Source: Wolfiporia cocos
Taxonomy: Eukaryota > Basidiomycota > Agaricomycetes > Polyporales > Phaeolaceae
Length of the DNA stretch: 64,000 bases
NCBI GenBank assembly: GCA_029448655.1
Contig: JACCLO010000003.1
Span: 4,464,001 to 4,528,000 of the forward strand
Direction: 5' to 3'
The position numbers and the translations under genes were made by a program. Below, one piece after another: positions 10,903-21,899 of the stretch. Under the pieces are notes generated by a model. The model was not told the origin of the DNA. It saw nothing but the letters and a program-made list of their open reading frames with translations, and did no database searches. The stretch's first letter is position 1. Each line of letters begins with the position of its first letter.

Positions 10903-13062
10903 ATACTAATGTACACGTACTGTAGCTCCTGGACTGTGATACCTTCTTGTATTGTACCTACTATTCCACTCACGGCCGTGTTGATCTTGTTTTGATTGAG
11001 TGCCGAAAACACTTCCTTCTGTGTAAGCCCTAAATACGATATTAGGGAAAGCTCTTTGCCAATACCTATGCCGCACCTTTATCACGCCGCGGCTCGTATG
11101 GGTTGCTCATTGTGTTGTGATGCTTCATATCTATGACCCTCGACAACCAGGCTGTCTCCTGCTCCTGCCAACAAGCAAACAGAGCCATTCCCCCTTCCCC
11201 TTGTGACACACACTCTTGCACTCTGATGAAGTGATCTTCGGACAATTTTCACTGTGCGACTGCCTCCTTGAGCTTCTTTGCGAGATCATGTGCTACTATT
11301 CTTGTTAGTCACAGAGACTATCGTGAACATAACGATGTGAGTAAAACTCACAGATCGAATGAACGCGTCGTATGTTCATGTCAGAGTAATGGTCGTTGAT
11401 GACATCGTGCCGGTGATCAGGAGTCATTTTGCGCGTTCGCTGGGTGAGAGCATTCAACGCAGCCCAGATCTGCTCTGGAGCCTTGCCATCTGTCATGCCC
11501 ATGCCCGGTTGAAGGTACAGTGATTTGAATATACGACACTTTTCGGTATGTGCTCCCCCATGCCATTTGCCCATGACACATCTCGTCTCCGGAAATTTCG
11601 CCGTCTTGATAGATGTATAATCAGCTAAACGTTCGGCGATCTTGCTCATACGCTTGTCAAAGTTTATTCCGTATTGACAATTGATGTCGTACGACGACAC
11701 ATGAAGCGTCAGGTCCATCCATGCTTGTAGGCCAGACAGCATTGCAAAGTCAACATTGGCGTATCTGTAAATTTACGTCAATTATGCTCATGGGATGCGC
11801 AACCATGAATACCTTTCTCCTTTTTGTAGATCCACTGAGCCCCCCGGTAGTACAAACATGTGGCACGCACAGGACAGACCAATTGTTCCGGAGACCTTGT
11901 CCCAATATCCCCCGTAGCCCATGGCGCCAAATTTGTGGCAGGTCATTAACTGAGAAGATATGTGTTTCAGAATGTTGCATGCGCACAAAAAACACCCACT
12001 TCCCGCTTTGGGGGCCCTAGCGTTTTTTGAAACCTCGTAAAGTCATCGGAATGTGCGTGGTAAGCCGCTCCCAGACTGAGTGCAGCATCATCTTTGTCGC
12101 CCGGTTTCTGTTTCAGGTTTTGATGGAAATTACCGTCCACTGTGTGGAACAGTGCATCAAGATACCTGCACTGCGTTCAGGGTAAAATCTGTACGATGAT
12201 ATATGCACATACCGTTGATCCCGAGGTCGCTTCTTCCACGCTGGATCCATGTTCATGTCAATTTGTGGACATGCAGGACATAGCACCGCGAGGGACCCAG
12301 ATAGTAAATTACGGGCGGGTCGTACTCCAGCACGCTTAGTCACGCACAGGAAGGCAAATTCTCGTTGCGAAACCAGAAATTCGCGATACCGATCCTGAAA
12401 AGGTTAGTACAGGCATCACCCATGTAGAAATCACCCACCATTACTTCATGCATGCATGCATTATCTGTCGAGCGTTGTAGGTATAACATGAAATTGTATG
12501 CACTCAGCTGCCCTTGTAGTGATAGCAGATGGAACTGACGCATGACATCTAGTGTGAATGCCGTGGCTGGATTCTCCCATGACGCCGGAAACAGTCCAAA
12601 GGCGATGAGCTGTAGTGAACGTGGCTTGGGTTCTAAGCGTTCGTCAAGAATGCAGGAGCAGAAGTGGACCTCTATTTGAGTGACTCCCCGGCTGTGTACT
12701 ATTGTCATAAGACGACTGTCAGTTGAAGCCTCCGGACAATGACTGCCGTCATGTCCCAGACGGAGTACATATCCCAACGTTGACAAGTCTACGCGTTCCC
12801 AAAACCCTAGAGAGGTGCTCTACTTCTCTAATCCGTGGAACGGAGAAGAGACATGTGCCGACATTATGCATCCTGTGCATAGCGGTGCGCTATGGAAGCA
12901 ATCCCGGCAGCGGTATAAATCGGTAGCCTCATTGACGACCCCTTTGAATGTGCATTGCCCACAGAGGACATCGTCCCCGGCAGGAGACTCTCGCACGAGC
13001 AATGAGTCTTGCGCTAATGCTGCCCACTTGTCGAGGAATTGAGGCATTCGAATTGAAGGTGG

Positions 13063-13831
13063 CTAGCACTCTGATCGTCAGCGCCATAGTTGCCTGGAGG
13101 TGCATTCCGAGGGACTTCAGTCAATTATCTTAATCTGCCAACTGCCCTTCGCTTAAGAAATCGCAGTTGCGAGCTAGGTTTGCACGCAGATTAATCTGCT
13201 AACTGCGGCAGATTAATCTACTGCGACAATAAAATGGCACATCCCGGACTCGAACCAAGGACCTTAGCGCAGATGAGAATAACAGCATCGCAGCATAATT
13301 AGCCGACTGAGCCATTGTGGCAACAGGTACCATTGATCAATTAAAATATATATAACACAAATTTTACACACAATTTTCGCAAATCATCAAGGCAACTAAC
13401 TGCTCCAACAAGCATACAGAAATCAATGATAGTGGTAGCTTGATTTGCCATGCTTGACCTGGAGCAACTCACCATGGGAAAGCTGAATACACTGGAGTCA
13501 CAGGTCTTTAGAGGCAGATTCATTTGTGTTATGGAAGATGTTAAACTGTGAAAATGAAGTTTACAAAATACTCTATATATTGCTTAAAATGGGGGCAACA
13601 CCAGTTGCACCGTAGCTCAGTTGGCTAATTACGCTGCGATGCTGTTATTCTCATCTGCGCTAAGGTCCTTGGTTCGAGTCCGGGATGTGCCATTTTATTG
13701 TCGCAGTAGATTAATCTGCCGCAGTTAGCAGATTAATCTGCGTGCAAACCTAGCTCGCAACTGCGATTTCTTAAGCGAAGGGCAGTTGGCAGATTAAGAT
13801 AATTGACTGAAACTCTACGCATTCCACATAC
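13063..13831 (-). other. KDZ intron carrying a 710-bp foldback insertion
   Basis: Donor GTATGT at 13831 and acceptor CTAG at 13063-13066. Without the insert and one target duplication the intron is 52 nt and joins two phase-0 exons (KVNNTI / PPSIRMPQFLD). Confidence 0.7.
13109..13818. mobile_element. Foldback element family 1, copy 1 (710 bp) with tRNA-like arms
   Basis: Long inverted arms of about 230 bp. The left end is GAGGGACTTCAG and the right end is complementary to GTAGAGTTTCAG. The flanking 7-bp duplication is GCATTCC (13102-13108 and 13819-13825). Each arm holds a tRNA-like box pair: minus-strand boxes at 13303-13314 and 13246-13256, plus-strand boxes TAGCTCAGTTGG (13613-13624) and GGTTCGAGTCC (13671-13681). 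Both point outward and each is followed by a short T run. No coding capacity; needs a transposase supplied elsewhere. Confidence 0.85.
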
Positions 13832-14741
13832 AATCGTGTTGTTCACCTTTGCTTTCTTCACCTGTATAGCCTCCTCTGCAGTTTCCATTGAAGCCGTAGT
13901 TGCTGATGAGCCAGTGTTCACATTGAGCTCAGCTTGGATGGCGGACTGTTCAGCTTTGGGTGAGGCGTTGGGCCGGACACTTGCAAAACCATCCAGATGG
14001 CGGGTATCAGGGTTTTTAAGTCCGCACCGACTACATTGAGCGACATCTATGGACATGTGCTGCAATCCAAAAAAGCCGGATCCTGAGCTATTGACTTCTT
14101 CTTGCCAGCCATGTCTGCACGAGGGTCAGCGCCAGAGGATGGTAGGATCCTGAGAAAGTGCGGCGCCTACAAACTTGATGCCAAACCGCATGCATGCATA
14201 ATTGCTCACTTTCATGGACTGAGTGTCAGGTATGCTCGTACCTCGAGTGGCAGCTCAACATCGAGCTGTCCCAATCTGAGACGTCAATAGGACGTCCAGG
14301 TCTTGTGTGTCCTCGGTGTAACTTACTTATATCAAGCCAGTCTCCCCCTAGACTCCTCTGTACCCGGTACCAGTGTACCCATCGACGCTGCTTGCTCTAC
14401 GGCTTCTCTTTCCCTCTCATAATCACACTTGTACTCAATCTTCAGCTCAACGCTCCAGCTGTGTGCAGATCCAGTCAAAGGAGAAGCAAGGCTTCGCCGT
14501 TACTACCGACGTCTTTGTTCATCGTGCATTCACCTTACTACCCACCCACACGCTCTTGCCTCTCGTCACACGCACGGACCGATATCTATCTCATGCAACA
14601 TGCATGGTTGCTCGCTTTCTTTGTCTCGCCCGGTGAATCACAGGTGCGCTTTATCTGAAGTGCCATTTAGCTGCTGGTGTGCTGCTAAGTTCGTCGAAAT
14701 GCACTCAATAGGCTGTAGATACTGTCCTGGCGAAGCTCCTC

Positions 14742-14911
14742 GTGGCTCATGACAAGCTCAAGGAATTGAGCATAATCATCGACGAGCCAAACTTCATCAA
14801 CTTGCCCGAAGTCGAAGCGATACATCAGGATTTACACCAGTACCATGCGCTGTGCAAACTATATCGGCAGTGTGGTGAGCACCAAAGACTGTTGGAGATG
14901 TGGCCAAATAA
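14742..14911 (+). pseudogene. Small fragment resembling a Vps39/Vam6-type vesicle-tethering protein
   Basis: The stretch translates to ...INLPEVEAIHQDLHQYHALCKLYRQCGEHQRLLEMW, which resembles the YxALCxLYxxxGE..LLExW region of Vps39-like proteins (subunits of the HOPS tether at the vacuole). Only one short block is seen; no start or continuation was found. The surrounding 14380-15340 contains a diverged duplication (GCACGGACCGATATCTAT at about 14573 and 15130). The family assignment is from motif memory and is tentative. Confidence 0.35.
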
Positions 14912-15352
14912 GCAGACTCATTACCTTTGCTCGCGTGGTCATCATCTCGGTGAGTGGCATCCCAACCTTGACCGTAACGCCTGCCATGGCTGCTGCCCTT
15001 ACTCCGCACTTCTCGCCACACACCCACCATCGCATCACACATACCCAAACCCTTCCCAAGTTCTCCTCCATTCGTACTTACCACAATCTAGCTCACAGTC
15101 CCTGTTGTGCTCCCACCGCTCGTTGCATGCACGGACCGATATCTATATTATCTCATGCAATTAGCAGCAGACATGCTCGCACATCCAGTGGCAGTCCAAC
15201 ATCGTGCCTCACCAGCACCTGGGACCGTGTCCGCTGCCACCCATGCTCTGATCACAAACTTACAGCGCATGTATTCATGGAACAAATGTTTTGGTATAAA
15301 TACAACGCACTATGGCCATGTTTCTGTACATAGTATGTATATTGTGTCAAAG

Positions 15353-17902
15353 TCATGTCGGTATTACTTGGACCTCACGGGCCTCCTCGCTTGCGCGTTC
15401 TGTTCGCAAGTGATGTTTTAGACTGGATGGAGGACGTAGAGGTATGGTGGGCAGTCTCCCAAACATCCGGCGAAAGCTCCGGCAATAAAAGCATATAACC
15501 TCCTTCTCGAACTGTTCGAATCCCGAGTTATCGATATTCTGCCCTGCAGGCATCCGAATATGACCGCTCAGTGGCCAACAGGTCAGAATGCGAGCTCATG
15601 CTATGACATGCTTACGACGGACTGTCGGATCGTCGTGTCCAAACAAGTCTGGCACCTCCTTCACCTCCCACATTGGCCTCATCGCTCCAACATCGCTCCA
15701 AACACTAGTGATGAGTAGCTGCTTCTCGTGAGCGCTGGAGTCATCCATGTACAGCCCCGCCGCCAGTCGTCGATCCGCAATCATGAGTTCCCATCGGAAA
15801 CCGAGCACAGAGAGCTCCCAGACTACCTCTGCCCATAAGCGTTCATCACTGTCTGCAGTTGCCCGAGGGACAATGCAGCCCGCCCATGTCGATCCGTTGA
15901 GTTCACTTTGATATGGTACAAACTTGCCATGTACCCCAAAAATCACGTTAATGTCGAGTCGTGAGGCTGAGTGCTTCATTGCACGCCGATCCCCTGTTTT
16001 AGGGCCCGACGTCCGATTGCCATCGTCAGGTGGAAGGGGGAGACATGCAATTTCTGCCTCACTCGCTCTGGTCCGGATGTCGTTGTGGGGTTGAAATGGG
16101 ATTCGCCAATACTTGCCATCAAGGACTATCCGCCATTGTCCAGTCGTAAACAGGACTTGGCCATGAGCAGGAGGGTCCAGCGCTCGTATCAGGCACCATT
16201 CCCGAATCCGCAGCCAGTTGTGCATTTTCGCACCCATCACAGGGCCGGTAGAGTAAAACAGGTGGACAGGTGGGAGTGGATACTCTAGAGGCTTTCTCGG
16301 ATCAGGGGTCCATAGATCCGGTTCCATTTCTAATGCCACATTCCAACCTGGGCATTCAGGAGGTAGCCAATGTGGCTTGTCGTTCGGTTGGTTGTCGTTT
16401 CATTGGGGAGGCTGTGGCTTCGCCGACACCGATGCCTTCACCTGTGTGGCCGGACCGTGCTGTGCAGTGGCTGTCTTTATTGTTTTGCTCCTTTTACTCG
16501 GCCTCGGTACTAGGACAAGCACATCAGTGTGTTAACCTACAGCGATCTTAATAAAACGGCTACCTTCACTGCCCTCACTATCGCGTTTAGATTTGTCGTG
16601 GTGGGGTACATCATTCGCTATATTGCTCGAGTCGGCGCCATCGTCATTGTCTGGTAGCACTGCTGTCTGTATCACATGCAGGGTGGGCTGACTGGAAATG
16701 GAATATCGGCGAAGGTGGTGTAACAGGCTCTCCGACGCAAGATCAAGTAGATCTGTGCAACGCCAGGCCGGCGCTTTGAGAACATATTGCCCGTGTGTCA
16801 TGTTTACGTCCATATCAAAACAAGATGAGGCTTTCACCGTCTCAGCGAATTGGCCAATGCGTGTGTCTTGAGTTAGAGTATAGAGAGGCCGCACATACCA
16901 TACGGGCACTCCGATATGATACATAGTTTCCACAATTGCTGGACGGGCTGAAAGCACGCCGCAGAGCGGCAACATGGCATTGCTGGCATTGTATCCAGTG
17001 ATTCCGATGTTGAGACAGGGAAGAATGACATCTATATACGTACACCAGGCCTCTACCTCCAGCAGCAGACGTTGAACCTCGCGGAACCATAGCGCACAGT
17101 CGAATGTCGTCAATGGCAGCTCTTGCAGCTTGTTGAAGGCTCGCTTCAATGTGGCACAAAGAGGCTGTACATACACAGCACGCCTGACCTTGCCCACTTT
17201 GACATTGTGGCTATCCGCACTATCGGGTATGTAATGCTTGTTAATCGTGATGTCCACAACAGCGCATGCTTCCATGATGGCAGTGCTTATGCGCTTCACG
17301 AGACTCTTCTTGAGATATCCTATGCCTGCCCCAGGTATAGTAGTAGAGACCTGGTGATTGTCGGAGAAATGGTTGCCTGGTATCATACTCAATTCTACCT
17401 CTACGTCCGTGTACTTGAATTCTATCCATGGCACGTTCACATCTGCATATTGCCAGAGCACACCACCTGTGTAAATTGGGCCATTCCCTGATTGCAATAG
17501 ACGTGGGTTGCAGGGTGCAGCCAACAAGTGAGGCTCAATTTGGTCATACAGCTGTGGCCATTCGGTCAACTCAAAAGCGCCCAGCATTCTGTCTGCATTA
17601 TAGCTGAATTCCTGGGTTGGATCGTGAATAGGCGGCTCAGGGACGATACTCATGTTGGGTGAGGAAATGTAGTATTCGACCCCTTCTTCCAGCAGTGCGG
17701 GATATCGAGCTAACACCCGACAATCAAAATAACGCAGCTTTGCGTCCATGGGAATTAGAGATACCACCTCCAGCAGTTGATCATGGCTCTGGTACGGTTC
17801 TGCAGATGAAACCAAAGGCACCCCAGTCTCAGGCGGTGGCGAGGGAGGTAATGGAGGTGGGGGATCAATCGGCTCAAGCGGCTGCGAAGAGAGCAATTCC
17901 AT
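15353..17902 (-). pseudogene. Agaricomycete hypothetical protein, about 800 aa, with one in-frame stop
   Basis: Three exons: 17902-16564, 16509-15616 and 15543-15353, joined by introns 16510-16563 (GTAGCC...CCTAG) and 15544-15615 (GTAAGC...TGCAG), both consistent with frame. The start is the ATG at 17902, followed by a Pro-rich N-terminus. The middle holds VEAWCTYIDVILPCLNIG and IGVPVWYVRPLYTLT, then a Ser/Asp-rich and basic linker. Exon 2 contains QWRIVLDGKYWRIP and exon 3 contains CFYCRSFRRMFGRLPTIP. This domain order fits a protein family common in Agaricomycete genomes, function unknown. The only break is TGA at 16400-16402 in the linker; a CGA to TGA change would explain it. It could be a recent pseudogene, a sequencing error or an unrecognised splice event. 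Confidence 0.6.
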
Positions 17903-17969
17903 GCCAGTACGAGTTTGGGTGTCTCTGAATGTAAGGAGTGCATCAGATTACGTCCCTGACCACACTGCC

Positions 17970-18695
17970 TGCATGCGCAAGCTCGTCAACCTGCGTAGCG
18001 CCAACCACCATACAGCTCAGCGTCGCTGCTGCCGGGTATGTAGACCACTCTTGGAGCCGTTCACTGCTTTGCAACGGCTTAGAGCCACTGCTTGGCAAAC
18101 GACAGCCGCTCTAGGAGCAGGCATCGGGAAACGACGACGATGGCCGCTCTAGGAGCAGACGCCTGCGCACGGCGGATTAAAATGTACAAACTCACAATTT
18201 TGCTGATGCCGGATGGGTCAGTGTGGATACAGAGAGCGGCGCGATGATGGCAGGAGACAGGCGAGTGCGAGGCACGCGAGTCGGGGGCAGTCACGGGAGA
18301 AGCACAGTCACGAACGGATGTAGCGGACATAGCGGCACGCGTGTCTTTGTGAGAACACGATCATATTTGACGCGACGCACTCTTCACGGAACCTCATCAT
18401 ATATGCATCAGCCATAAGCAGGTAAGACCGGACAAGCGCACGTAGTGCCCAACCAGTTGTGGTACTAATATGATGGAAATGCAGCCTTCATGTGCCCGAC
18501 GAGTGCAGACGCCTGCTCCTAGAGCGGCCGTTGTCGTCGTTTCCCGATGCCTGCTCCTAGAGCGGCTGTTGTTTGCCAAGCAGTGGCTCTAAGCCGTTGC
18601 AAAGCAGTGAACGGCTCCAAGAGTGGTCTACATACCCGGCAGCAGGAGCTGTACGGTGGTTGGCGTAACGCAGGTTGACGAGCTTGCGCGCAGCT
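17970..18695. mobile_element. Large inverted-repeat (foldback) element, non-autonomous
   Basis: Arms 17970-18172 and 18491-18695 are about 200-bp inverted repeats (start GCGCAAGCTCGTCAACCTGCG). The arms contain tandem GCCGCTCTAGGAGCAG motifs. The central 320 bp has no gene. A clear target duplication was not found, so the superfamily is open. Confidence 0.7.
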
Positions 18696-18699
18696 CCCA

Positions 18700-19317
18700 C
18701 ACGGTCATTGTCCGGCGGTGCTTGAGGCAGCTGTCCTGAGGATTGGTATTTTGAAGTTATGGCAGACGTGCCTTGCGTGCCCTTTCTGGAGGCTCAAGAG
18801 AGTAGCGGGTGACAATTCATGATCGACATGTCAACGCGATCGGACAGATTTCTGGCATGCAAACGCTCGGACGTCATAGGCACAGCTTTTGCTATCCGGC
18901 CTCCAAAAATGCCTAAGACTAGGTTTGGGATCACGCGAACCACCAATCAGTTCCATGGGGCCCCCGCAGGTTCTTGCTTGCTTTCCGGGGCGCTGTGTAC
19001 GATTTATATCGCTATAAATTATCATATACGTTCCACTATAGCGTGAAAAGCGACAGGTGCTGTGAGAAAATGGGCATAAAGATGTACACTTACTCATGTG
19101 CTCTTGTACAGATTTCTTGCATTTTGCCAATGCAGCGCGCGTGAATCACGTTTCCTGTCCCCTCTAACGAGCTGCGACGCATTTCCGTAGGTATCTGGAA
19201 GCACTAGATGAGATGAAGAATGTACGTGACATCCGTTATGGTTCGAGAAAATGAGGTTAATATGAGTCTATGCATGTATAGCATGACGATGAAATCTACA
19301 GCGAGGTTACACGGGCT
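18700..19317. other. Gene-free stretch
   Basis: No convincing coding sequence or repeat seen. Confidence 0.5.
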
Positions 19318-19710
19318 GTGCGTTGCGATAGGATCATAGGGGAAGACACGTCGGACGACGAAGATCATTCCCAACACAACGCAGAAGATGAGGTCAAGGA
19401 ATATGATGACAAGAATGCTGGGGAGCGTCCTGTAGAGGACAACGAGATCCACGACAACACGCATAGTGCGTGCAACAGGCCAGAATTCGCCCACATTGTT
19501 GCATTCGCTCGCATGATCGTCGCGCAATGGCCCCCGGATAACGACGCCGTAGACCCACGAAGTGATTCCACCACCCACGGAGCTTCGGCAGCTGAACTAC
19601 ATGCTAAGGCTCCTGCAAAGCGAACCCGTAAAAAGCACAACGCTGTACCCGTGCGCCGGAGTTTGCGTCTCAGGAGGCCGTCAGCACGGCAGTTGGGAGA
19701 GGACGGGTGA
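19318..19710 (+). CDS. Possible exon of a hypothetical protein
   Basis: An open stretch with an acidic first half (DTSDDEDHSQHNAEDEVKE) and a basic end (RRSLRLRRPSARQ). It is followed by GTGAGT, which could be a splice donor at 19708. No relatives recognised, no clear start, and no partner exon before the foldback element at 19965. Composition favours coding, but a chance frame is possible. Confidence 0.3.
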   Translation: MRCDRIIGEDTSDDEDHSQHNAEDEVKEYDDKNAGERPVEDNEIHDNTHSACNRPEFAHIVAFARMIVAQWPPDNDAVDPRSDSTTHGASAAELHAKAPAKRTRKKHNAVPVRRSLRLRRPSARQLGEDG

Positions 19711-19964
19711 GTGATCTCAATTCACAGATGGTGCCCACATCTCAACATCAGGATCATGACACTTAGGATCGAGATGATGGCAGCATCACAAAGGGCTACA
19801 CAGAAGCATGCAGTTGTTCTGAAAGAGAGAGGGCGGCATCATCGTTGACCGCGCTGGCACCAGGTGTCAGATGGGATTGACAACTTATGGTTTTTATGCT
19901 GTATGACCACGGTCGAGAGCAGTCTAGTACTGAGTTCTGGAAATGCTGCGTTGTCTCAATCCAC

Positions 19965-20680
19965 GTAGAGTTTCAGTCAATTATCTTAATCTGCCAACTG
20001 CCCTTCGCTTAAGAAATCGCAGTTGCGAGCTAGGTTTGCACGCAGATTAATCTGCTAGCTGCGGCAGATTAATCTACTGTGACAATAAAATGGCACATCC
20101 CGGATTCGAACCAAGGACCTTAGCGCAGATGAGAATAACAGCATCACAGCATAATTAGCCGACTGAGCCATTGCGGCAACAGGTATCATTGACCAATTAA
20201 AATATATATAACGCAAATTTTACACACAATTTTCGCAAATCATCAAGGCAACTAACTGCTCCAACAAGCATACAGAAATCAATGATAGTGGTAGCTTGAT
20301 TTACCATGCTTGACCTGGAGCAACTCACCATGGGAAAGCTGAATACACTGGAATCACAGGTCTTGAGAGGCAGATTCATTTGTATTTGTGTTATGGAAGA
20401 TGTTAAACTGCGAAAATGAAGTTTACAAAATACTCTATATATTGCTTAAAATGGGGGCAACACCAGTTGCACTGTAGCTCAGTTGGCTAATTATGCTGCA
20501 ATGCTGTTATTCTCATCTGCGCTAAGGTCCTTGGTTCGAATCCGGAATGTGCCATTTTATTGTCACAGTAGATTAATCTGCCGCAGTTAGCAGATTAATC
20601 TGCGTGCAAACCTAGCTCGCAACTGCGATTTCTTAAGCGAAGGGCAGTTGGCAGATTAAGATAATTGACTGAAGTCCCTC
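19965..20680. mobile_element. Foldback element family 1, copy 2 (716 bp)
   Basis: Ends GTAGAGTTTCAG and CTGAAGTCCCTC. Flanked by CAATCCAC (19957-19964) and CAATCCGC (20681-20688), 7 of 8 matching. Both arms carry the tRNA-like A and B boxes. Confidence 0.85.
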
Positions 20681-20859
20681 CAATCCGCATGCATCTGCTG
20701 AAGGAAGCTGCTCTTTATGCCATGTTCTGGGAAAGGAGAACGTGAAGGGGATCTGAGACCACGAAAGAGGTCAATGTTAAGCTGAGACTGGAGATATGAA
20801 CGCATCTATCACATCAGCATGTTCGGACTCCGCAGATGCATCCTCATCAGCATCTCCCA

Positions 20860-21165
20860 CCCACTGCCATCCCATCGCCGCCACTGGTAGCTATTGCACC
20901 GCAGCCTCCGCTTCCTCAGCCTCTAGGTCCTGTGGACGAAACACAGTTTTGACCGCGTGAAGCGTGCTCTTGATAATAGGGAGACATCCAACGAGTTTTT
21001 GAAACTCGTCATTTGCTTTACGCAGGACATCACTGACACTGTGCAGCTAGTTCGCAAGAGTCGGTCGTTTCTCGGTGACGGGGAGCTTATGGCCCAGTTC
21101 AGAGAGATTCTTGGCTGGTACGAATGGCGAGACCGAATAGCGGTCGCAGATGATGTCGGGAACTT
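20860..21165 (+). pseudogene. Sin3-like paired amphipathic helix (PAH) remnant
   Basis: The block FDRVKRALDNRETSNEFLKL and the following FTQDITDTVQLVRKSRSFLGDGELMAQFREILGW resemble a PAH repeat of the Sin3 corepressor, which scaffolds histone deacetylase complexes in the nucleus. The sequence just upstream (PQPLGPVDETQF) also fits but is out of frame by two bases at about 20952, so the copy is broken. No other Sin3 domain follows. It begins shortly after foldback copy 2. Family assignment from motif knowledge; homology search needed. Confidence 0.5.
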
Positions 21166-21850
21166 CCTACATAGCCTGGTACACCTCCTGTCCTGCATCA
21201 CGACCATAAATCTTCTTCAGCACGCGCAAGTGCACACTCTTCCCAACTCCATCGAAATTCGGTTTGAGGTTAAACGGTCATGTGTCGCTGTCTCGCGTGT
21301 GACGACGCTGCAGGAGATATTGAAATCAGGTAGCCAGCACCCTGAGGACACATTGTGGGCTGCAGCAAGTCGATTTGCCACTTATTGCCAAATCCAGATT
21401 GTCGGACACTTGGGCCGCGCACGTCACTATCTCGCACCCGAGATTCTTGACATCTGCCATTCTGCGGAACTCATGGGACACATCAAGTGGCGACCGGCCA
21501 AACTGGAGTTCCTGCATCAACAGTACACCTCGACGGAAGTTCGGCAGCTTTTGGGGCCTGGTCCTAGGTACAATTATGCAAAAGCGGCACGGGCAATCCA
21601 CAAGGGGTTTCTGCTCAACTTTGGTCAGCCATACACAGCTGAAACAGGAGATGAATTCCTTGCGCGTCAGAAATTGACCAAAACGCCTTCGATACGAGCT
21701 GAAATGAGGCCATGGCCCGTGGAGACACCTGACGAACATCGAACACAACTTGAGGATCTTTTCAATGTATTTATCTTCAATGCGCTGACACCTGATGAAA
21801 TTTTCCTGACGTACTTCACAACACATTCACAACTGGTGCAAGAACAGTAA
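20957..21850 (+). CDS. Open frame of 297 codons, Sin3-like start fused to unknown sequence
   Basis: Continues in frame from the Sin3-like block into about 225 residues of unknown type (for example HIKWRPAKLEFLHQQYTSTE and EDLFNVFIFNALTPDEIFL). The first codon is not a proven start. The later part has normal coding composition and may belong to the 5' end of the next gene; the link across 21850-21900 is unresolved because the frames differ. Confidence 0.4.
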   Translation: MKRALDNRETSNEFLKLVICFTQDITDTVQLVRKSRSFLGDGELMAQFREILGWYEWRDRIAVADDVGNFLHSLVHLLSCITTINLLQHAQVHTLPNSIEIRFEVKRSCVAVSRVTTLQEILKSGSQHPEDTLWAAASRFATYCQIQIVGHLGRARHYLAPEILDICHSAELMGHIKWRPAKLEFLHQQYTSTEVRQLLGPGPRYNYAKAARAIHKGFLLNFGQPYTAETGDEFLARQKLTKTPSIRAEMRPWPVETPDEHRTQLEDLFNVFIFNALTPDEIFLTYFTTHSQLVQEQ

Positions 21851-21899
21851 TTCAAACCGTCACTGCGCGGGCAGTGCCCGGGCACTTGCCCTACCGGTT

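Larger units (their letters stand above)
9108..14112 (-). pseudogene. KDZ-type transposase with CxC2-like cysteine cluster, decayed
   Basis: A DDE transposase of the Kyakuja-Dileera-Zisupton group, recognised from several blocks in order. They are a cysteine cluster near 12900-13000 (CGQC...YRCRDCF...CTGC), LRLGH near 12750, CPACP near 12280, first Asp in VDGNF near 12135, CHKFGAMGYGGYW near 11920, second Asp in YDINCQY near 11690, Glu in APEQIWAALN near 11475, and a basic C-terminal part near 9360-9850 (VRPFIVYTMDQ, FFRYHEQKW). In-frame stops interrupt it: TAG after HGLEK near 12827, TGA after AVAQ near 11245, TGA after DPTFR near 9645. A solo LTR (10412-10902) and a foldback element (13109-13818) are inserted. 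The exon-intron pattern is still visible. It is a dead copy. Confidence 0.85.

Noticed and set aside
13246..13681. Genuine tRNA genes in the foldback arms
   Set aside because: A and B boxes are good, but the acceptor stem does not pair over seven bases and the anticodon region does not fold normally.
21326..21826. Minus-strand frame of 166 codons
   Set aside because: Lies opposite a longer plus-strand frame with better coding character; no recognised motif.
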